DNA of 64,000 nucleotides, taken from positions 1 through 64,000 of the forward strand of contig JAWDGP010004033.1 of the NCBI GenBank assembly GCA_033675545.1. Reading direction: 5' to 3'. This DNA is from Elysia crispata. Lineage: Eukaryota > Mollusca > Gastropoda > Plakobranchidae. The translations under genes and the position numbers were made by a program. Each line of letters opens with the position of its first letter. Position 1 is the stretch's first letter. Of this stretch, positions 25,797-63,745 are shown in pieces. The notes beneath the pieces were generated by a model. The model did no database searches. It was given only the letters and a program-made list of their open reading frames with translations, and was not told the DNA's origin.

Positions 25797-28484
25797 GTGA
25801 GTGTGTGTGTATGAGAATCGCACAATGTTAGAAACATTGTGGAATCATGGCTATAGAGATCAACAATTGGGTGGCCTAAGTTATCGACTTTATTATAAAG
25901 TTTATAATACATGTATTATCCTCTGGTTTTTTTTTTTTGTTTGTTTTTTTTTTATGTTGTTGTTTTTTTTAATACTTTGTCTATCTATGAGTCTGTGAAA
26001 CTCTTCAATATTGTATATATTTTCAACGCTATCTGAAATCACCATGTAGGCCTACGTGAATGTTTGATAAGCCTATCGATCTATCGATTTGGATGATGGT
26101 GAGCTCGAAACTTCTGCTTGGTGATTTGGGTACCTGGCTACATGTTTTCTCCTTTTGTTCTTCTTTATTTTCTTTACAATGCCTGGGCAGCACTTCTTCG
26201 AGTCTCATGTTTTCTTTTCATTTAGTTCATTATACTGTTGCGTTTGCATTCGTGTACAACGCTCTGCGGCTATTTGGAAAATAACAAAGAAAATTAAATG
26301 TCAATTATGGGCTTTTCATGCCTGGGCACTCTCTTTGTATTCGAGAAATCGACCACACTCGTATATTATCTTTCATTAAATTTAGCATGATGTTAATATA
26401 CATTTTTTAGATTGGCCTATACTGGGGGAACGGATTTAAAAATTTAATGTCAAGTCTGGGTTCTTTCGTCTCCTTGTATTATTTTTTTATTTATATTAAT
26501 TGAAAGAGAGTGAAATTTTGGTACGCGGACTTCAAAATCTAATACATACTGCTTTTCACTCGTTTCGACATCAAGAATTGAAATATTTATATATTGAAAC
26601 TAGTCCCTGTTTAGTAGCTACCAGATCAGTTTATACTAATTTCGAGCTAATAGCTGGAGAAAAAGATGACGTCAATAAGGCTTAGTGTTTCACACCAAAC
26701 TTCGGCTTTCTCATTTAAAAAAAAAATCGTCTTATCTGTCGTCATATCGTGTTGTTCTTTAAAAGAAAGTTTGTTTACAAAACACTTCAATCTGCATCTC
26801 TCTCCCTTCTTTCTTTCTTTTTTTTTTTTTTTTTTTCTTGTAGGTCTAAAAAATTCTTTTAAGCAGATTTACCGATAGGCTTTTGTTTTTAACTTTCGCT
26901 TGTATCGAGGCAGCTTTCATCGTCCATATATCCGCAGGCAAATCTAGAAAAAAGCACTCTCCCAAATGGGTGTGGCAGTAAACAACCTGCGATTCAATTA
27001 TATATGTAGCAGATAGGCTAAAACAACCCACTAGCCGCTCTCATTTGCACGTAATTTGAAAAAAAATTACGAGTTTCATTCCATACCCTATAACCACGGT
27101 TTGCTATGAGCTGTGTGTCGGTGTGATACAGAGCTCAATAAAGTCAGATCGTTTGGTTTACACGGTCATTTTTTACTGTTTAGCCAACGGTACGAAGCAT
27201 GGCTAAAATTGATTTAATCTCTGACGTCTTTTGTATTACAGACTTCGCAATACGTTACAAGTTTGAACAAGTTATGCCCTTCCATTCTTCATGACAACCC
27301 CAGCGTGTAAAAAGAACTTCAATTCAGTTCTGCATACCCCATTGTGAACATTTTTTATGGTGGGATTTTGGATCTCTGGTGCCACTCATTGTAATGAATA
27401 ATCAATAATTTATCAAACAAAAACAAATTATAACCCCTCAAGCGTGGGCCTAAATGAGAAATACGAGGGGTTTCGGAATTAACGATCTACCTCTTGTATG
27501 TATTTTATTAAAAAAAAAAACACAAAAAAACGCGATCTCTAATCTCTTTAATGTTTTGCCTTTTTATTGTCTCTAGGCGTCGATACAGCTTTTGGCGTCC
27601 TGCGTGGTTGCCAGGTTGACCCTAAGTGCTTGATGTTGACCGTATAAACGGTATAAACAAGGGTACATGGCGTATCAGATCTGTAGCACAAATTGGCGTA
27701 GCATTCGATAAAGACATGGAGATATGATACACGCGCTAGGATCTTGTGCGATTAAAGTAAGAGAGCCGTTTGAGTCAGGTTGGCCCAAATTGATTTAAAG
27801 AAAATAACAAAATCAATCGCTTCATTTCAACGAAACAGAAATCTTAAATTCACGAAACAATTTAACGGTCTCTTACACTGTATCAATTAAAGTAATCTAT
27901 TACAGAGGCAGCACATCGTCATTACAGATTTTACTTTTATCCTCATACTTAAGCTATACAATACTTGCGAAACCTAGAGATGTAAAGTTAAGGATTTTTT
28001 TTTTTTAACTCACAATCATTGTTCTTTGGTAACTTATTTTTTTATTAATCCCGGCTTTCTTTACTTTATAAACGTTCAGTATAAAAAAAGGGGGGAAAGT
28101 TTCACGCCTGGTCTACCACTGGCTAATCACCCACAGTTTGCATCACGTGGCTTGGCCGAGGGTAGATACTGATAATTGAGTTTTAATGCCTCGGGCGTGC
28201 ATAACCTCTTGCTGATACATCTTTGTGTAGCAACACCAGCTGCTTAAGCGTACTGGGAGATCGAAGACACCCGTCGTATTATTAATTGGCTTTGGTATCG
28301 TCAATGACAAAAAGAAAATGAAAAGAAGTTTCAGTCATTATTATTAAGTGCGGTCTCCACCTAGCGGTTATCACCCTTGAATGAAAATTAACTATTGCCA
28401 AGATTAAGTGGATTTTTTTACCTATATTTTGTTACTAAAATCTATTTGGGATGCTGCTGATTAGAAGTATCTTTCATAAAACAG

Positions 28485-28665
28485 AATGACTCAGACGGTA
28501 GAGCATTAATCTGGCAACAAGAAGTTTTAGGATTCAATCATTTGATGAGCAATCTAGAACAAGTTGTGGGCTCGGCTACACCTTAAATAAAACTGTTTCC
28601 TTTCATTGGCGAGAAACCGCCGTTTTCGTATGAATTTCTTCATGAACCGCAGAGGAGGCATAAAT

Positions 28666-28735
<70 letters not shown>
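28485..28735 (+). mobile_element. tRNA-derived SINE-like element with (AAT)n tail
   Basis: The left end looks like a tRNA 5' half with an A box (GACTCAGACGGTAGAGCAT) followed, about 30 bases on, by a degenerate B box (TAGGATTCAATC). A unique body follows and the element ends in a pure AAT array (about 28667-28735), the usual layout of a tRNA-derived SINE with a simple-repeat tail. The family is not identified. Confidence 0.5.
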
Positions 28736-28737
<2 letters not shown>

Positions 28738-28838
28738 CAGCCACTTTCGAACTCTGTTCCTTACTTGGCGTTAAAAAGATTTAGATTATTCTACTCGTCT
28801 TTTGAAAGTCAGTTTCCATACCTCATAAATTTCCCTCA

Positions 28839-28841
<3 letters not shown>

Positions 28842-28920
<79 letters not shown>
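28842..28920. repeat. Compound (AT)n(AG)n microsatellite
   Basis: An AT array of about 22 units runs directly into an AG array of about 18 units. Confidence 0.95.
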
Positions 28921-28921
<1 letters not shown>

Positions 28922-29270
28922 ATTGCCAAAACGGAGGAAGCGGGGGAGGCGCGACGACTTCCGGCGGTCAAACTGTATCGATCCCTCTTGTCTCTCGTGC
29001 TAATTACGCGCCACCATGTGATTGATTGGACTCCGATCATGACCGACCTCAGCGCGACCGCACTGATCCGATCAACGCTATGATCAATGAGCCTCGGCAC
29101 CCTGGCAAGGACAAGACCAGCGTAGGGCTTGCAAACATCGATCTTTTGTTGCCAACACTAACAATGACTAGCGATCTATTGTAAAGCGAATTTTGTACTC
29201 CACGGCCGGTCTGCGGCGCTCGATTTCAAGCGACGTTTTATTGAAAATTTCCTCATGTGGAAGTTGTAGA
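28921..29270. promoter_or_regulatory. CpG-rich patch, possible promoter or first exon of ccdc181
   Basis: This stretch is visibly richer in G+C and CpG than the surrounding DNA (for example GGAGGCGCGACGACTTCCGGCGG near 28944) and lies about 1.5 kb upstream of the first coding exon of the plus-strand CCDC181 gene. That exon begins two bases before its ATG, right after an acceptor-like CTACAG, so an upstream non-coding exon is expected. The regulatory role is an inference. Confidence 0.3.
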
Positions 29271-29654
29271 CCTAGATCAAGATGTTGTAATTTTATACCG
29301 TTACTTTAAAAAATTTTAATAAAACGGATGTTTTTAGTACTTGGAATTGACAAATCTTGGAGTCTCAAGTTTTATAGCTGATTCGCTTCATTATACGTAA
29401 TTTTGTGATAATCATCGGCATTTGTTGTCTGGTACATTTTTGTGACAAATGACTGTGGTTGGAACAAAACGGCTTACCATTCATACTTCATCATGCATTT
29501 TCAAGATGACTTCAGAGTTAGTATGTTCGTAAATTAAAAACCTATTAGTATGCGCAACCATTAAATTGGACGGGGGCTTTACGTTTACCGTTAAATAAAC
29601 ATTACCAGAAGCACGTGATTCAATTATTTTTTTTTTAAACAATTAGCCTAGTGC

Positions 29655-29985
29655 GTCCCTCTTGAGTAGTGTCGTGGCCAAAATAATGGTAGCGTTTGGC
29701 TCTCCTCAGGACATCAGGGGTTCGAATCCTGGCTCGGATAAGGAAAGGTTCTATACACACCTTTCCTCACCTCTCTCAGGTCCTAAACTGAGTATTAAGA
29801 TATAGACAGAAGCTTTGTTTCTAATAGTTGCACCTCAGTTAGTTTAAAAAGGTGTCGGGAATTGTAATGTTTTCTTTTTTTTTTTTTTTACTTTTTAAAA
29901 TTTTCTGAGAGTCTAAGTAAAGCGTTTTGAGCATCTAGTAGAAAAGCACTAGATAAATCGCTCATTCATATTATTTCATTTAGAT
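29655..29985 (+). mobile_element. tRNA-derived SINE-like element
   Basis: It has a clean B box, GGTTCGAATCC, at 29719-29729. A tRNA-like left part lies before it (GTGGCC...GGTAGCGTTTGGCTC). The 3' part contains AAAGCGTTTTGAGC and AAGCACTAGATAAAT, similar to the conserved tails of many invertebrate SINEs. Boundaries are approximate. Confidence 0.55.
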
Positions 29986-30675
29986 GTTATGCGTGATAGT
30001 CTAAGGATCTCCATCTTAAAAGTTTTAATCATGGGCATCAAATTTAATCACCCTCAATGTTTACCTTTTTTTTTCTAAACTTACTTCCTCATTGAAAAAG
30101 TTCCATGAAGAGGTAGTTTCGCTCTTCTTCCTTCCGAGCCTTCTTCGAAGCTGTTTTGGTCGTGCTATTTCCAGAAATTGACATACCTGGGAAAAATATT
30201 CAAAATGTGTTTTTCCTCATTTTTAATGTTTCCGCGTTTGCAAATAGAGGTGACGTATTTTTAATATTTTACCTTTTCCAGTTGGAGTTGTGATATTATT
30301 CTATTGAAAAGGTTTTAATATGTTAGGAACAGATAAAACAATCAATTATTTGAAATTCACCAAATTCTTCCATCAAAACGGGTTTTTTTTTTATCATATT
30401 TCTTTTGATCGTCCACAGTTAAGATAAAAATTTAAAGTTTGATGTAAGATTTTCGGAAAGTCAAAGGCTAACTAAGAAAGAAAGGTAATGACATTAATTT
30501 TTGAATTTTGAATTTTGACAAACAAACAGGTAAATAATATTTCTCACAGTCGTGATATTGCTTCTTGGTTCTTTTATATGGCACCGACTTCTAATGACCA
30601 CTGAGAGTCAGTTACCCTAGAAATTTGATGAGATATCATGAGTTGCATCTCTAGCTTTAACATTTATCTACAGGT
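29986..30675. other. Non-coding stretch before ccdc181 coding exon 1
   Basis: Probably the 5' intron of CCDC181. It ends in acceptor TTATCTACAG at 30664-30673. Nothing else seen. Confidence 0.4.
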
Positions 30676-43407
<12,732 letters not shown>

Positions 43408-46400
43408 TGCTAATATTTTGAAATTTTCAAGGTTGTTTATATTTAGTGTACTGTACAGTTTGGAATGGATTTCATGCCTGGAAACAAATCTAAATTTAGT
43501 CAGCTGTTGCAATTAAAAGGTTGAGAACCATAAATTTTACTGACCCTTTTTTTCCGCCTCAATCATCTTCATGTAGCTTTAATATATTCATAGCTCTTTA
43601 ACAAAATGAACGTACACAGCTTCATTGCATCCCCAAAATTATTGCTTTAGTAATTATTTGATTTGTATATGAACCATTTTGATATGGGTCATTTGACTTA
43701 CATTGACTAGTTCCAAAGCATTACAATTCTCATACTCCATAGTGGCACAGAGAACACTTCCTAAAATATCGCTACCCATTTATAATTTTGCGGACTCTTC
43801 ACTCCTCTTTCAGAGGCAATCCGAATTTTCCATAAAACTTTTATCCCCGTTAACATAAAAGTGTAGAGTTTTAGAATTATCACAAGTAACAGGAAAACCT
43901 GCTGTGAACAAGCTCAGAGTGTATCAACATAGACTGCAGTTACAATGATTATCAATGACTTAGAGAATGAGAGTAATACTTTCACTGCCTTGTTATTCTC
44001 AGCTTGCATTGATGTCATGAGGAGATGCAGATTGCTCTCACTCCTAATATTTATAAAATATCAGTTGAAAATAAACTGAGTTTAGAGAAAAATTTTAGCA
44101 TTCATTGAATAATGTCTTCATTATATTTTCAATGGATGCACCATAAATGAGAGTTGTGACATTTGCAAAGAACTGTGTAAGATAATGTGACAATCACCTT
44201 TATGTGTTTCTCTATGTATGTCTGAAGTGGTGAATGAATTAAAACCATAGACAGGAAATAAAATATTGTGACATTGATCTCACAGAAAGGCTGTCCTCAC
44301 CAAAGAATAATTTGTTTTTGATATCTTCCTGTTTTGCTCTTTGTAACCTTATGAATTGTGTATTACTATCTCATCATCCTGTCCCATTATCTGAAACCTT
44401 AAAATCTTCTGCCAGAAGGCTTGTTTATCACATATTGAGATGAGGATTCATTTTTTATAATGTAGACAATACTTATTATTCTTTCCTCCATCCTGTGTAA
44501 AGCGGCATTTATACATTATACACCTGTTTAACAGCAGAATTTATTGAGTTGAAGGGATTAAAATAGTTGCTTGGAAATCTTTTCATCATAATCGACTTCA
44601 AAACTCTTAATTAACAAAATTACTTAGTTAAACAATCCAGAAAAAAACTATATTCATCCATTATGACCAGCTTCAATGTATTGAGGAAGTAAATTATAAT
44701 ATACTTGATTTTTTTTTTCTTGGCTGTAGCCCATGTTTGGCAGCAAAGTACACAGTGCTAAGAAATAAATAATTTTAGTTTATAAGATTCCACACTTCTT
44801 TTCATAAACAAGTACATGATAAACTTTTGCCTGTATATATTTATATTAACTTTGACTCTCAAGTACGATAATGTGCGCTTCTGTTTCATTTGCTGAACAA
44901 CGAAATTAATTTTGCCAGGGGTCACATAGTCATGTACTGTTTTCGTCTATGTGATCTATTTGACAAGTCAAATGGCAGGGTCGTGTGTCATAAAATGTCT
45001 AAAATTATGTATTTTATAATGATCATGTCTGTGATACAGTATATTCTTGCAAATCATAGATTTTTAAACCTTTGAAATTCATAAATATTAATCATAAGTA
45101 ATCAATCAAGCCTTTAGAAAAAAGTACAAGTTTTGAATTCTAAGAGCGTTGGATTTATATAGAGGCTCTTTGGGTAGTTCAATTTGAAACTTATTCTAAT
45201 ATCTTTCAGTAAGATTTTTTCTTATTTTTTTTTAAATCAGAAATGTGAGTTCTTGCCAAAACAGTTTAGTACCTATTAAAGTCTTTTAATGTCTCTGTCA
45301 ATTGGTAAAATAAAATTCTTAGACATTATGGAGTCTTGGTTAAGTATTTGCAGGGATAAAGTTTTTTAGACCAATTTATATTTCTCTGTATTTTCTTTAT
45401 AACTTTTTGAGGTGAGTGTTTGAAAATTAAGTATGTGCTCATCCTGTTTCATTTTTGAGTCACAGGCATGATTGCTATTTATATTTTCCATATCATCATA
45501 ACAGTCTTTGTATCATAATAACATTTATAATTCATAACTTAGAACATAGAGTGAAAACTTAGAGAAGCCAGTTTATCCAGCTATAAATATCGTCCTTGCT
45601 TTTAGTTAGTCTTTTTTTCCATTGCTTGATAAAAAGAAAATAATTATTTTAATTTTTGTCATGCTAGCATGTTTCTTTCATCATGAAAAGAAAGTATTGG
45701 TACAAATTTGTAATTAACTCTCATTTTTGATTAGGCCCTTTTTTTTTCATGTTAATAAATCTCGATGTCTTGAAAATATGAAATGTTTATTCAATGACTT
45801 CCTATGCCTTTTTGAAATTAACCAAGTTTTGTGAGAATCAGAAGAAAAAAATTGATACACTTAGATTATCTTAGTAATTTTCAATTTATTACAACAAGAT
45901 TGTATTAAGCAAGAGGAATACGTTTCTGCTTTTCTGTTGATTTTTCTTTACTTTTTGTTGTGTTTGCTTTTAATCTTTTGATTTCAGTGTCTCCTTTATT
46001 TTCTGTTATTCTATACTTTTATATCAAATGCCTTTTTCTACTTGAGTAGCAAAGGAAAGAAAATCTAAAAATATCTATGAGAACAAGCAAAGTAAAGTAT
46101 ACTGAAACAAATCAAAGTTTTCTTCTTGTGCTACGCAATGAGACTGGCAGATGCTTAACTTTGCTTTAAATCTACTTTAGTTGCAGCAAACCCTGAATAA
46201 ATATATCAAAAATCATCTATTGATCTAAAAATTTTTTTGTTTCAAGCATAAATGAAAGCTGTGTTTTCTTTCTATTTTAACCATATATGGAAAATTTGAA
46301 AGCACACAGATAGTAGTTCTAATTTGATTTATATGTCACCTTACATAAGTTTTTGTGACAAACTTTAATAAATATATGTACATTAATATAATGTGCCAGC

Positions 46401-49400
46401 TATCAGAAATCATTATTCAATGGTTGCAGTTAAATTTATAATTATTCAGAGTAACATATTTTTTGCAAGTTTTAGGAACAGGTTAAACATTCCCTTTGAT
46501 AGAATCATTGAGCATCAATTCATAAATCTTGATTTGTTTGTTTTGCAATTATGGCCAAGTCTTTTGTCCTGTGAGGTGAAACAATTATTTGATTGAATGG
46601 GGACAATAGCAGATTTGTATTGATGTTTTTATAATGTAAGATAATGTATCCAAACAAAACCACCTCATACAGTACTAACTAGTCCTGCTTTTCTATTTTC
46701 ATACACTCCTTTTATGTTTATCATAAGTAATTATCAATGTATACGCTGTATCACTATCAGGCCATAGGTATCATTTATCTTTTTTTTTTGTTTGATTATA
46801 ATTTAAACTTTAGTCATGTTTATCTGTTACAAATTGAGATTTGATTGGCTAAATTTAGAGCAAAGCGAGTGAGAAAAAGGTTTATTGTATCTAGGCCTGT
46901 TATTATAATATCTGCCATATTGTTACACAAAGGTGTAATTTTTTTTTCATTTAATCATAAGTCACATTGCCAATTCCTTTTAAATATGAACATAATAATA
47001 TGTTTTGCAGCGTCTTGATATATGAATACCCATGAATGAAAATTAGGCATTGAATTTTTTAGATCTTGCAAGAAAAGTAAAAAAAAGGTCACTTTGTTAG
47101 CATATTTTACTGAAGAGTTCAAATTGTATCTGTTGGCTTCCAAAATTCGGTCATTTTTTTTTTTCTGTTTTTTTTTATTTTCTAATTGTGTGGAAGATAA
47201 GAGGGGGCATATAGTGTGTGTTTGATGGGACGATCGAGATGGAATACAAAATATGTGTTGTGATCAGTCCTATACTCTCAAATGTAAGGAATTTTTAGAG
47301 TGTTAGATCAGATTTTGTCCATTTTTCTCAATATTTCAAGGCAAAAAAGTATAACATCTAAAGAGACAAGAATTTAAGAATGAATATTTTAACCTGTTGA
47401 TGTACAAATGCTGACATCTGACTCAAAAGGATAGGATGTTCAACACAATTTTGCAAATTTATTCTAAAAAAAAACCTAATTATTTTCATGGCTAAATGTA
47501 AAAACTACAAGATGTAAACTCAAGCTATTTTATTCCAAGAGTACCGAGTTAAATTATGATTATTTCCATATTCTGTGACACAACACATCTATGAAAGATA
47601 GAAAATTGAATCTCATTTTCATTGAGAAAAATATGCAGAGGTAGCTATGATAATGTCTTGCAATATGTATGGTATGGAATTTTTTAGGCAATTTTCTCAG
47701 GAACATTCCCTATGTTAGAAGCATTCCAAAATTTTTGTCAGTTTTCACTCACATAGTATCATATACCGTCTTATGGAGAATAAAGATTTAAAAAGCATTT
47801 AGAATCTCAGTTTGAGGCTTATCAAGCAGTACATTACTTTGAAAGTTTATATGAGTGGATTTTTTTTTGTTTAGGGTGTACAGCTTTAAGAACTTTAATT
47901 AAATGAAATTAAGATAATTCATATAATATAGAGTAGCAATTGTCTTTGAAATAATTGGATTTATGCAGGCTGGTCTATAGATATTTTCAGCTGTACAGGA
48001 TGAAGAAACCCAAGGGCTGTAATGTTTTAAAGCTTATAAAGAGCTAAAAAAATGGAACATGAATTTTAGGCAATTAAAGTAGAGAAATATGCAAGCTACT
48101 CCCTTTTAAAATGGAATGAAAATTTTTAAAAATGTATTGAATTATGTTTACTGTGATAAAACAATGGTCTTGAAATTGTGGTGTTCTTATTATAGTTACC
48201 ACGATTGAAACTTCAAATAAAGGACATTTGATAGCTATGACTTTTTCACTCGAGTTTTCTTTTGATGAAGTAACTATTTTAAATTTTTTTTTTCTGTGTA
48301 TGGAAGAGTAAATAAGTAACGTCGAGTCTAATTTTGAAAGTGTTGGGTGGAGATTGTCTCATTCATTATAGTTTAAGCGGTACAAAAGGCTGAAGGGAAA
48401 GGGGGGGAAGGAATTGGAGTGCTTTAGTGCTTTCCTTTCCCCCTTGCTAATTCCATTATTGTGTGGGGTTGTATGCCTCAAGATTTTATATGTGGCAAAT
48501 AAAATGAAAACGAAAATAAAACCCAACTCGTCACGAAACAAAACAATAGCAAGCTACTTTTTTTCCAATGTGATATTTTGAAAAACGAATCATAAGTTTT
48601 GCTGTTTCTATCATCCTGCATTCACAAATTCAAAGAAACTGTAAGTATAGTTTTTGGAATGAATTATATTGTCTTTTTATACCATTATCACCATGTGGCA
48701 CACAAAAAGATTAAAATTTACATCGGTATACAATAATTAATAGGGCAATATTATTTTACTGTTGATTATAATATCATGTTCAAAAAAGAACTTACTTCTT
48801 GCTGATATTTTAAACCATCGAGACATTTTGAGTGTGATATAAAATATGCACCATCACTCACATTTTAGAGGAAAACTTTTTAGGATGATTATGAAAACCA
48901 ACGTTATCGTTGAGAGAAAAAAAAAACTAGAAAATTAGTTTCAAACTGATTTACAACACCACGTTTAGTTACAAGACACTATATGCCATTAAAGAAATGG
49001 CATCTTCTTAGAAGTAAGATGATAATAATGTTAAATATAATAAAACTGTTGTAAGTATTGTAAGTTAATTTATGAATTGTAAATGAGTCAGAACTGTACA
49101 TAAGGAAATATATCTCTTTTTTTCCCTCTCCCTCGCTCTCTCTATCTCTCTATCTCTCTCACACACACGCACACACACACTCTCACTGTCACTCCTTTAG
49201 GGAAAAGATTAATCTGTTTCCTATGTTTTTTGTTATCCTATGGCTTTATTTAATTTTTTTTTTTTTTTTTTTTGCTTCATTTCTTCCCTTCATATATAAC
49301 TTTTATTAAGATCTCTATAAACAGTCAAAAATTATAGCGCTGAAACGCATTTCACTTCCAGATCATGGTATTCATACAGATTTTAAGTCACAGTTGCGTT

Positions 49401-50309
49401 TTTAGTAACACAAATACATTTGAAAGGAATACAGTTTAATATTTCCCAATTTAAAATGAAAAACAGTTTAATATTTCCCCCAAATACATACTTATATTAA
49501 GTCAGCTAAACTTGTTGTATTTCACTTTCACATTAGAAAGTTATCAATACTTCATTTTGGAAAAAGTTTTTGACTCATTATCATCACCTCATTTCTAATT
49601 ACTTTTTTTTCTAATACTATGGTGTTTTATGAATAAGATTCTGTTATGGCCCTTTAAATTATGACATGAATGCTGAAACAATAATATTATATCACATAAG
49701 TGAGAAAAAGAAGGATAAACATTGAAAACAGCTGTCATACACAAAAAATACACATAAAATACATACTCATCACACCTTACAAATAAATGTACAAGAAAAG
49801 GTACATTAATGTATTCGTGTCAAGTTTCCTCCATGAAAAAAAGTGATTTAAAAATACTTATTTATATTATTTCCTTTCGATATGTTATGGACTTCAAATT
49901 TTTGGAGGCATTTTAACAGACTTTCCATTTTTCAGATGATTTAGCGATTCTGATAACATAAAAGGTTATTATTATTACTTGTAATTTTCACCCAAGCCTT
50001 TTTCTCTAACAATTCTCTCCGTTGTTAACTGTCTGAACAATCTTGGATTTACAAACTGTGTAATACGCTTTCCCATTTCTTGAGAAATGAGAGAGAGAGA
50101 GAGAGAGAGAATGGAGGGAAATAATAAGGAAGAGATTAAATATCACTGTATGGTGGTAAAAACTCTAAATGTTGATACAAATTTGTCATCACACTGTCTG
50201 AAGCAACTGAAGGCGTTAATCCTCTTATAGCAATTTGTTTGGCCAAGATAAAGAAGAGGTCGTTAGGAAATTATGATGGATCCTCAAATTTAACCAGAAA
50301 TTACAGATA
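43408..50309. other. Convergent intergenic region between ccdc181 and the lipase gene
   Basis: AT-rich, with no coding exon I can support. The left part should be the CCDC181 3'UTR and the right part the lipase 3'UTR. A mixed CT/CA simple-sequence block lies at about 49120-49190 and a short GA array near 50092-50110. Confidence 0.5.
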
Positions 50310-62484
<12,175 letters not shown>

Positions 62485-63162
62485 CTGAGAATGAAGAATA
62501 GAATAAATTACAAAATAGATTAACACTTTCTGAGCTTTTGAGGTCATATTTGAATGAACTCCCATCGAGTATTGGTTTTAATTTGAACTAGCCCATTCTA
62601 GACTCTAGTTTGCATACCAAAGAGATAATATTAACTTCAGAGAACTCAAGACAATAAACGACCGAGGTGCACTCTTATACATCATAATATGTACAAATTA
62701 AGCTGGTAATTATATGCTTCATGCGGTTTGTATATTCTAGGTCACGCTTTACCTCAATTGATTTTGAAATCAATTATTGCCAAAATGATTAAAGCTCAAA
62801 CACGTCTAAACAGAAAGATCATTTTTAGGCTCGATTTTTAACCATCTGGCGATGCGGAAGAACCAAGGTTAAACTGAAGGAATGTGTCTGAGAGAAGATT
62901 TTGTTCAAACTGATTTCAACTGATAAATTTGTATAAACCAGCCTGAGAAATCTCCAAACTCGTATTAATTCAAAGGAATCATTCAACGAAAAGATGTTGA
63001 TTATTCCAGTATTGAATATCTAGTTTTTTTTTCTGTTTGAAAATAATGAAAATAATGTAAGAGAATCTGATTTCACAAGATCACTCATTGTTAACTTTAT
63101 TTTATAGCATGGAAAAAGAATCTAATGACATCAAAACGGCGTAAAATTATATATATATATAT

Positions 63163-63295
63163 AAGATCTTACCTTAAATTCTCTGCATACTACACTTGTG
63201 TTTAGTCATACCCGAAGAGAGCGGAGGACAGGCGACACCTTTGTCCTCCGCTTGAAACACAAGTGTAGTATGCAGAGAATTTAAGGTAAGATCTT
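63163..63295. repeat. Perfect 41-bp inverted repeat with nested 10-bp stem in the loop
   Basis: Arm 63163-63203 is the exact reverse complement of 63255-63295. Inside the 51-nt spacer, GCGGAGGACA (63221-63230) pairs with TGTCCTCCGC (63242-63251). The outer arm contains TTTAAGGTAAGATCT on both strands, a good splice-donor sequence. It lies in an intron of the lipase gene. Confidence 0.95.
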
Positions 63296-63356
63296 CTATA
63301 TCTATGAAATGCTCCCACAGTTGAGCACTCTTATCAATTATTCCAACTTATCTTCA

Positions 63357-63358
<2 letters not shown>

Positions 63359-63397
<39 letters not shown>
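63359..63397. repeat. (AT)n microsatellite
   Basis: A pure AT array of about 19 units. A shorter AT array lies just before the inverted repeat at 63149-63162. Confidence 0.95.
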
Positions 63398-63401
<4 letters not shown>

Positions 63402-63439
63402 CATACATATAAATATATATTATTTTCATTTACTAATTT

Positions 63440-63745
63440 ATGTCCCTCTACATCTTCGTTGTAACTTCTAAATCCTGTCACGTAGATGATAATGGGCGAG
63501 TGACGCTGCATATTTTTCTCAGCTATGTATAGAGACAGGAACATTATTTGCCAAGATCTGTGTACAGTGGCAGCAGTTAAGGACGTGCTGAGCATCTTTA
63601 AATCTCTGGCTACAAGGGCAAGGTGAAGAGTTCTCGGTTTGCAGCAATTGAATATAAAGAATTTCGAGGCAATTATGACCAGTTCGAGCTGAAGGCAGGG
63701 AAAATTCTCCAGTCTCCTTGATTCAGCTGCGGGTGATAAACCCTT
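63440..63745 (-). pseudogene. Remnant of the 3' end of a non-LTR retrotransposon ORF2
   Basis: Read on minus, one frame gives SARTGHNCLEILY then ENSSPCPCSQRFKDAQHVLNCCH. This matches the RTGHNRL...CPCG...T-x-EHVL-x-C pattern that follows the reverse transcriptase/RNase H region in many animal non-LTR elements. A shifted frame then gives YVTGFR, like the usual closing F-I-x-x-T-G. There are stops before and after, so it is a dead 5'-truncated copy. The clade is not assigned. Confidence 0.5.

Larger units (their letters stand above)
22195..28484. other. Intergenic region upstream of prdx4
   Basis: The first few hundred bases should contain the prdx4 5'UTR and promoter. The rest has no coding sequence I recognise. 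It contains AGATCTAG-rich DNA (22760-24240), a hairpin (24428-24487) and a GA microsatellite (about 25753-25792). Confidence 0.4.
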
